The notes beneath the pieces were generated by a model. It was not told the DNA's origin and ran no database searches. It saw nothing but the letters and a program-made list of their open reading frames with translations. Made by a program: the position numbers and the translations under genes. This document shows, one piece after another, positions 36,627 to 41,116 of a DNA stretch of 41,116 nucleotides. The first letter of the stretch is position 1; the number at the start of each line of letters is the position of its first letter. The stretch is from a virus: IMG/VR virus record IMGVR_UViG_3300029448_000058, positions 7,572-48,687 of that record; one strand, given 5' to 3'.

Positions 36627-38105
36627 ATGGCTGATTTATTTAATCTAAGCGGCTTAGGAGTCGCTGATGATAATAGTAGTCTCTCGACTGGTGACCTTAG
36701 ACGGAAATATAACTTCGGAAGTAGGGTTTCTGAACTTGCTATAGCTCAAGACCCTTTCTTCCGTTTAGTTTCTAAACTTTCTAAGAAACCATGTGACGAC
36801 CCTCAGTTTAAATTTACTGAGAGAAGACCTTCCTTCCATAAGCGTTATGCTTATACCTACGGAGGAAGTGCTGATGGTAGTGCCCCCGCTCAAGATGGAG
36901 CGATGACAGGTTCTACCACAAAAGTAACAATGGCAGGCGATTATAAAAATGCAGGGAACGAAGGTTCTGTGTATGGTAATACTGCTATAACAATTGGCTC
37001 AGCAGGAACAAAACCTAGTTTTTTTGTACCTGGTCAATTAGTTAAAATACCAACAGGTGCAAGTGCAATTGGTGCTGAAGCTACTACTGATTACTATGTT
37101 TTCAGAGTAGATGCGGTAGAAGATGCAGCTGTTTCTAATATGGTAACATTAACTGGTGCAGTAGTCAGAACACCATCACCTCTTCACATTACTTATAAGC
37201 ATAGTGAAGATTCAGGTATTGGTAATCAATCTCAAGAAGCCCTAGCAGTAAAACGTTCTTACGTTATTGGTACTGCTCACTCACAAGGTAGTGGCTATCC
37301 TGAAACATGGAAAGACCAACCTTTCAAAACTGGTTTCGGAAATACTCAGATTTGGAAGACTGCTTGTGCTATGGATAATACTGCAAGAGCAACTGTTCTT
37401 AAGTATGATTCAAGTGAATGGGCAAGAGTTTGGAAAGAAAAGTTAATTGAGCATAAATACGATATTGAGCAATCTTTATTGTTTAATGGCACAGCAAGTA
37501 CAGCAGGCGATGCTTGGTATACTGATGGTGTTGTTAATTACATCAGTGGTTTTGGTAATCAATTTAGTTTGAATACTGTAACTAAAGCTCAAGATGATTT
37601 TCTTGATGACATGAGTGCTTTTTTAGACCCTCGTTATAACAATGCAAATGCAACTGTATTCTTTTGTAGCACAGCTGTTTACAACTGGTTACATAAGCTA
37701 AGTGGTTACTTTGCTAATAATGTTGGTCAAGTTCAACCTTACGTTGATGGTGCAACTAAAACCACTTCTGGTGGTGGAAATTCACTAATGCGTGCAGATA
37801 TGTCAATGGTTGGCAAAAAGAAAGCATTTGGTGTTGATATTACTGTGATTTCTACTCCTTATGGAGATATGAATGTTGCTCGTAATATTCACCTTGATGG
37901 AACTAACATTGGTTTACTTGGTGTCAATATGAGATATTGTGCTTACCGACCTCTAGTAGGTAATGGACAAAATCGTGATACTTCAGTATACGTTGGAGTT
38001 CAAACTCTTGAAAATAGTGGCGTTGACCGTAGAGTCGACTTAATCCAAACAGAAGCTGGTCTTGAGATACATATGCCTGAAGCTCATGCTATCTGGACTA
38101 CTTAA
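36627..38105 (+). CDS. Major capsid protein (492 aa)
   Basis: The position after the scaffold, the strong GGAG site, and more balanced, higher-GC codon use than neighbours (high expression) mark the main head protein. The N-terminus is MADLFNLSGLGVADDNSSLS, followed by an N-arm-like segment with charged FKFTERRPSFHKRYAYTYGG and Gly/Ala-rich beta regions; the C-terminal part (RPLVGNGQNRDTSVYVGVQT) is beta-rich. An HK97-type fold is expected but cannot be shown from sequence by eye. Confidence 0.88.
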   Translation: MADLFNLSGLGVADDNSSLSTGDLRRKYNFGSRVSELAIAQDPFFRLVSKLSKKPCDDPQFKFTERRPSFHKRYAYTYGGSADGSAPAQDGAMTGSTTKVTMAGDYKNAGNEGSVYGNTAITIGSAGTKPSFFVPGQLVKIPTGASAIGAEATTDYYVFRVDAVEDAAVSNMVTLTGAVVRTPSPLHITYKHSEDSGIGNQSQEALAVKRSYVIGTAHSQGSGYPETWKDQPFKTGFGNTQIWKTACAMDNTARATVLKYDSSEWARVWKEKLIEHKYDIEQSLLFNGTASTAGDAWYTDGVVNYISGFGNQFSLNTVTKAQDDFLDDMSAFLDPRYNNANATVFFCSTAVYNWLHKLSGYFANNVGQVQPYVDGATKTTSGGGNSLMRADMSMVGKKKAFGVDITVISTPYGDMNVARNIHLDGTNIGLLGVNMRYCAYRPLVGNGQNRDTSVYVGVQTLENSGVDRRVDLIQTEAGLEIHMPEAHAIWTT

Positions 38106-38119
38106 AGGAGTAATGAATA

Positions 38120-38560
38120 ATGGCTAATCCAATGTACGGACAAAATAAAGCAGACGGTCTAGTATCGGATGTTTCTCGTGTTAAAGTAAAGAAAATGAGA
38201 CTTGACTTTGGTGCTCAAGCTGTAGGAACTGACGCAATACACACATTCAGTAAAGGAGATGTCATTCTTGCCATTTCTGCTACTGTAACTGAAGCTATGA
38301 CTTCAGGTGGTAGTGGGACAATTTCGCTTGGCTTCACAGGTACATCTCAATTAATAGCAGCAACTGCTAAAGGAAGCGTAACTGTTGGTGTGGTTTTATC
38401 CCCATCAGACAAAGGTGCTTATGTTTTAGCAGCTGATGATACTTTTGATAGTATTGTAGCTACTGCAGCTGCAACCGCAGGTAAATGTGACATAGAAGTA
38501 TGGTACGTTGAAAACGGCGCAGCTCTTAGTTCTGACGTAGTTGAAATAATAACTGCATAA
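38120..38560 (+). CDS. Putative head decoration protein (146 aa)
   Basis: Thr/Ser/Gly/Ala-rich, beta-dominated protein: MANPMYGQNKADGLVSDVSR, then AISATVTEAMTSGGSGTISL and an Ala-rich end. It follows the capsid gene by 14 bases with AAAGGAG in front and precedes a strong hairpin, so it is made together with the capsid protein at high level. Size and place match head decoration or stabilisation proteins. No specific family was recognised. Confidence 0.65.
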   Translation: MANPMYGQNKADGLVSDVSRVKVKKMRLDFGAQAVGTDAIHTFSKGDVILAISATVTEAMTSGGSGTISLGFTGTSQLIAATAKGSVTVGVVLSPSDKGAYVLAADDTFDSIVATAAATAGKCDIEVWYVENGAALSSDVVEIITA

Positions 38561-38574
38561 CACAAATAATCTAT

Positions 38575-38602
38575 GTAAGGGGGGATTAATTTCCTCCCTT
38601 AC
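38575..38602 (+). terminator. Strong hairpin after the capsid/decoration genes
   Basis: Bases 38575-38585 pair with 38592-38602: eleven pairs including one G-U, GC-rich in the middle, with a six-base loop. It is the most stable hairpin in the right arm. No clear uridine run follows, so it may be an attenuating terminator or a processing site. T7 has its main late terminator at the same place, after the capsid gene. Confidence 0.65.
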
Positions 38603-38619
38603 GATTATGAAAGATTTAA

Positions 38620-40209
38620 ATGAAAATTTGGGAAAAAGTAAATAATATTACAGGTAACGATAGCAAGTCTAGATATTTAGTTCCTTATATAAATGCAGGT
38701 TCAAAGTTTTTGCTATCATCTTTGCCTGAAAAGTTTTTATGGACTATTGCTTCTGAAAGTGAAATTTACGGTTGGAATGAAAGTAGTACTGATAATTCTA
38801 ATCTTGGAGCAGGTTCAACTATTGCTTATGATAAAGTTTTAGCAGTCTATAGATTAGATAATGGTAAAAAAAGAATATGCTCTGAAGCTCCTGATAATAA
38901 TATTCACATATTTGACGAAGCTACAAGTTTGTTAAAGGCAACTGAAATGTTTCCAAAGTTTTACAAACTTTCAGGAAAAATATACATTAAACCTGACCCT
39001 GATTATAATGCAACAGATAGTTCAAAAACATATACTCCTCTAGGAGGCTCTAGTACAAGCGTTTCTTCATCTCAAGGAGATAAAGGAGTAATTGTTTATT
39101 CAGCTCCTCCAATAATTGATGAAAATAGCGATAGTTGGATTCTTGCAGAATATGAAAATATTGTATTATTTTATGCTGCTTCTCTAGACCACTTCAGACT
39201 AGCATCAGTATATAGAGATTTATGTAAAGCACAAATAGATGAAGCTGCTTCTGCTACTTTATCTTTTACAATAACTACAAATTTACCAGTTTTTAATTTT
39301 TCAGACTCACTTCCATCTGATATTAATGTTACTTCTAGTTTGCCAAGCACTTTTAATTTAACTATTCCTTTGCCAACTATTGAAATAATTGGAACAACAT
39401 TACCATCAGATTTTTCATCTCCTACTGATATAAGCTCTCCTTCTGAATTAACTAATCATTTAGATTTACCTTTTATTGATGATGCTCTTACAAAAGCTCA
39501 ACAACTAATAGATGGAAATGTAACTACAAATAATGCTCAAGCATGGTTAAACGATGAAGATTCTGAAATGGCAGCTTCTACTGTAAATGTAGCTAATGCT
39601 GAAATAGGAAGAGCTCAAAGCTCAATACAAAAAGAAAAAGCTAAATTAGATGATTTTACTTCTAAAATAAATCAAAGATTAAATAAATATTCAGGAGATT
39701 TAAACAACTATTCTTCTAAAGTTCAAAAAGAAGCAACTAGGATGTCTTCTCAACTTTCTAAATATGAAAAAGAAGTTGCTAAAAAAATACAAATTTTTCA
39801 AAGTGATATATCTAAATATCAAGCAGAAGTTGCTAAAGAAAGTGCAAGGCTTGGTGTAGATGTAGGGGTATATAATGCTGAATTAAATAAAGAGAAAACA
39901 AGACTTGAAACTCAATTGGCAAAATATCAAGCTAATCTAAGTAAAGCTGTTCAAGTTGTTAATTCTGAATTGCAAATATATCAATCAGAGTTAAGCAAAG
40001 AAAGCAAAGTATTAGAAAAACAAATTCAGCAACAAAATATAAATATACAAGCAGCTAGTATTTATACTCAAAAAAGTCAACAATCAATTCAAACTAGTGG
40101 TATGTATTATCAAAGAGCAATAAATGAACTTAGTTCAATTACAGGTGCTATAACTGCTCCTGAAGCACAACAATCTAGTCAAAGAAAAGAGCAAGGAGCT
40201 ACTTCATGA
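38620..40209 (+). CDS. Structural protein with globular head, Ser/Thr/Pro stalk and long coiled coil (529 aa)
   Basis: Residues about 1-215 look globular (MKIWEKVNNITGNDSKSRYL...). A low-complexity segment (about 215-285) repeats -LPS-x-x-N/D-x-T/S- units (FNFSDSLPSDINVTSSLPST). From about 290 to 500 there is a continuous coiled coil with recurring K-Y-Q-A-E/N-x-x-K units (KYQAEVAKESARL, KYQANLSKAVQVV), ending with a Gln/Ser-rich tail. This suits a head-tail connector or tail-fibre-like protein. It follows the head genes and precedes two small connector-like genes, so a neck role is likely. The family was not recognised. Confidence 0.65.
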   Translation: MKIWEKVNNITGNDSKSRYLVPYINAGSKFLLSSLPEKFLWTIASESEIYGWNESSTDNSNLGAGSTIAYDKVLAVYRLDNGKKRICSEAPDNNIHIFDEATSLLKATEMFPKFYKLSGKIYIKPDPDYNATDSSKTYTPLGGSSTSVSSSQGDKGVIVYSAPPIIDENSDSWILAEYENIVLFYAASLDHFRLASVYRDLCKAQIDEAASATLSFTITTNLPVFNFSDSLPSDINVTSSLPSTFNLTIPLPTIEIIGTTLPSDFSSPTDISSPSELTNHLDLPFIDDALTKAQQLIDGNVTTNNAQAWLNDEDSEMAASTVNVANAEIGRAQSSIQKEKAKLDDFTSKINQRLNKYSGDLNNYSSKVQKEATRMSSQLSKYEKEVAKKIQIFQSDISKYQAEVAKESARLGVDVGVYNAELNKEKTRLETQLAKYQANLSKAVQVVNSELQIYQSELSKESKVLEKQIQQQNINIQAASIYTQKSQQSIQTSGMYYQRAINELSSITGAITAPEAQQSSQRKEQGATS

Positions 40210-40484
40210 CAATATTAGAATTAATGGAAAGAGCTAATGTAAGAGATACCAATTTAACAATTGGATTTATTAAAGATGCAATTACTCATATACAATCTAC
40301 TACTGATGTTGTTACTAAAGTTTCAAAGCAAACATTAACTAAGAATACAAGAGATTATTATTTGCCTACAGATATGATTTCACTTTTAAATGTAAGCATT
40401 TTAGACACCACAGATGACAATAAATATAAAAAAATAAGAAGAATAACATCTAGACCTAATGTAGTAGAGGATACAAATCCATAA
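40206..40484 (+). CDS. Putative head-tail connector/adaptor protein (92 aa)
   Basis: Reads MTILELMERANVRDTNLTIG, then a helix (FIKDAITHIQSTTDVVTK) and a DYYLPTDMISLLNV segment, which resembles phage head-tail connector or tail-tube adaptor proteins (helical, followed by a YxLP...M..L strand). It overlaps the previous gene by four bases and the next by one. Assignment is by size, place and this pattern. Confidence 0.5.
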   Translation: MTILELMERANVRDTNLTIGFIKDAITHIQSTTDVVTKVSKQTLTKNTRDYYLPTDMISLLNVSILDTTDDNKYKKIRRITSRPNVVEDTNP

Positions 40485-40957
40485 TGAGTTATCAAACAAA
40501 TAAAACATTTGCATTTTTACATCAAGGTAAAGTTATAGAAATATATCGAGTTACTACTAGCGTTAGTGGTACTGTTCATGATTATTATGACCATAAAATA
40601 ATTGCTCCTGATACAGGTAGTACTTCAGGTATTCAATATCCTGATGAAACTATAACTAATGGTATAAGAATAGAGTATACTGCTTTAGAAAAGCCTTTTG
40701 TACAACAAGACCCTGAAAGTACTGCATATTCTTCTTTAACAGAAGTAACTTCACCTACAGAATTAACTCATCTAAATTTAAATAGAGTTCTGTCTTTAGC
40801 TATAGTTGATTATATAAGAGCTATGTTTGCAGAAAGAGATGGAGACATAGAAAGAAAAGAATATTATATGAGAAGTTTTTATAAAAAAATATCTGACAAT
40901 GAAAGTAATAAGAATAAAAGGTATATGGTTCAATCTACTTCTTATTCTGTTAAGTAA
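40484..40957 (+). CDS. Putative tail/neck completion protein (157 aa)
   Basis: Beta-rich first half (MSYQTNKTFAFLHQGKVIEI ... TSGIQYPDETITNGIRIEYT) and a helical second half ending basic (RAMFAERDGDIERKEYYMRS). Coupled to the preceding gene by TAATG. Such mixed small proteins after the capsid genes usually complete the neck or tail tube. No direct family match. Confidence 0.5.
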   Translation: MSYQTNKTFAFLHQGKVIEIYRVTTSVSGTVHDYYDHKIIAPDTGSTSGIQYPDETITNGIRIEYTALEKPFVQQDPESTAYSSLTEVTSPTELTHLNLNRVLSLAIVDYIRAMFAERDGDIERKEYYMRSFYKKISDNESNKNKRYMVQSTSYSVK

Positions 40958-40966
40958 GGAAATATT

Positions 40967-41116
40967 ATGGCAAAAAGCGTAAAAGCCCAAGTAGATGTAA
41001 GTGTAAAACCTTATCTAGAAATTGACGCAGAAAATAATCAACCCGCTATTACAACAGGATTAATTTCATCAACTTTTCCTAGTGGATATTTTGGTGGAGG
41101 TAGTTTTTTAGCTACT
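40967..41116 (+). CDS. Structural protein, N-terminal 50 residues (partial)
   Basis: Starts MAKSVKAQVDVSVKPYLEID, nine bases after the previous stop with AAGGAAATATT in front, and runs off the window edge at a codon boundary. The Gly/Ser-rich stretch SGYFGGGSF is visible near the cut. By position a tail or neck protein. Joining this end directly to base 1 would put a TAG in frame, so the two window ends are not simply adjacent parts of one gene. Confidence 0.6.
   Translation, partial: MAKSVKAQVDVSVKPYLEIDAENNQPAITTGLISSTFPSGYFGGGSFLAT

Noticed and set aside
1-41116. CRISPR arrays or insertion sequences
   Set aside because: No regularly spaced identical repeats of 24-40 bases, no transposase motifs and no terminal inverted repeats with target duplications were seen.

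Overview
The window is a 41 kb piece of an AT-rich (about 30% G+C by eye) tailed-phage genome, most likely a podovirus of an aquatic Gram-negative bacterium. Evidence: a terminase, portal, scaffold and major capsid module; very large T7 gp14/15/16-like internal (ejection) proteins; and a tightly packed opposite-strand block of replication and recombination genes with many tiny overlapping ORFs. A CAU tRNA whose anticodon arm resembles alphaproteobacterial initiator tRNA weakly suggests an alphaproteobacterial host. No integrase, DNA polymerase, primase, lysis cassette or T7-type RNA polymerase is visible, and both ends cut through genes, so the genome is incomplete here.

Layout. Positions 1-14942 (+): the end of a Gly-rich collagen-like protein, then five virion or ejection candidates. 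The largest, 2748 aa, combines Gly/Ala-rich hydrophobic segments, an acidic repeat linker, a SAP/Rho-N-like segment, an SF1 helicase, an HExxH metallopeptidase and a C-terminal part with an RNA-polymerase-like DxDGD motif. Positions 15027-29142 (-): early genes. In transcription order from 29142 leftward these are short unknown genes separated by structured gaps and a tRNA, a HAD-type PNK-like 3'-phosphatase, a Cas4/RecB-like nuclease, a MazG-like protein, a Rad52/Sak-like annealing protein, an SSB-like protein with an acidic ...DVPF tip, a run of micro-ORFs, a DUF932-like protein, a Dam-type methyltransferase, a radical SAM protein of the spore-photoproduct-lyase type, a DnaB helicase and a RuvC-like resolvase. 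Positions 29253-29413: a divergent control region with phased TACTA repeats and a G-rich tract. Positions 29414-41116 (+): packaging and head genes (small terminase candidate, HTH-metallophosphoesterase, large terminase, portal, scaffold, capsid, decoration protein, terminator), then connector or tail genes.

How it works together: the early block supplies recombination-dependent replication around a host polymerase (helicase, SSB, annealing protein, exonuclease, resolvase). The right arm builds and fills the head. The left arm encodes proteins probably ejected with the DNA, including enzyme domains that could act in the cell at once.

Most notable: (1) reading the whole window I found no GATC and no GGCC, although a Dam-type methyltransferase is encoded; (2) nearly every non-coding gap in the early block holds one or more stem-closed RNA elements just upstream of the next gene, some with branched or tRNA-like layouts, beside a tRNA with a shortened D-arm; (3) the giant virion protein carries a candidate two-barrel RNA-polymerase active-site motif.
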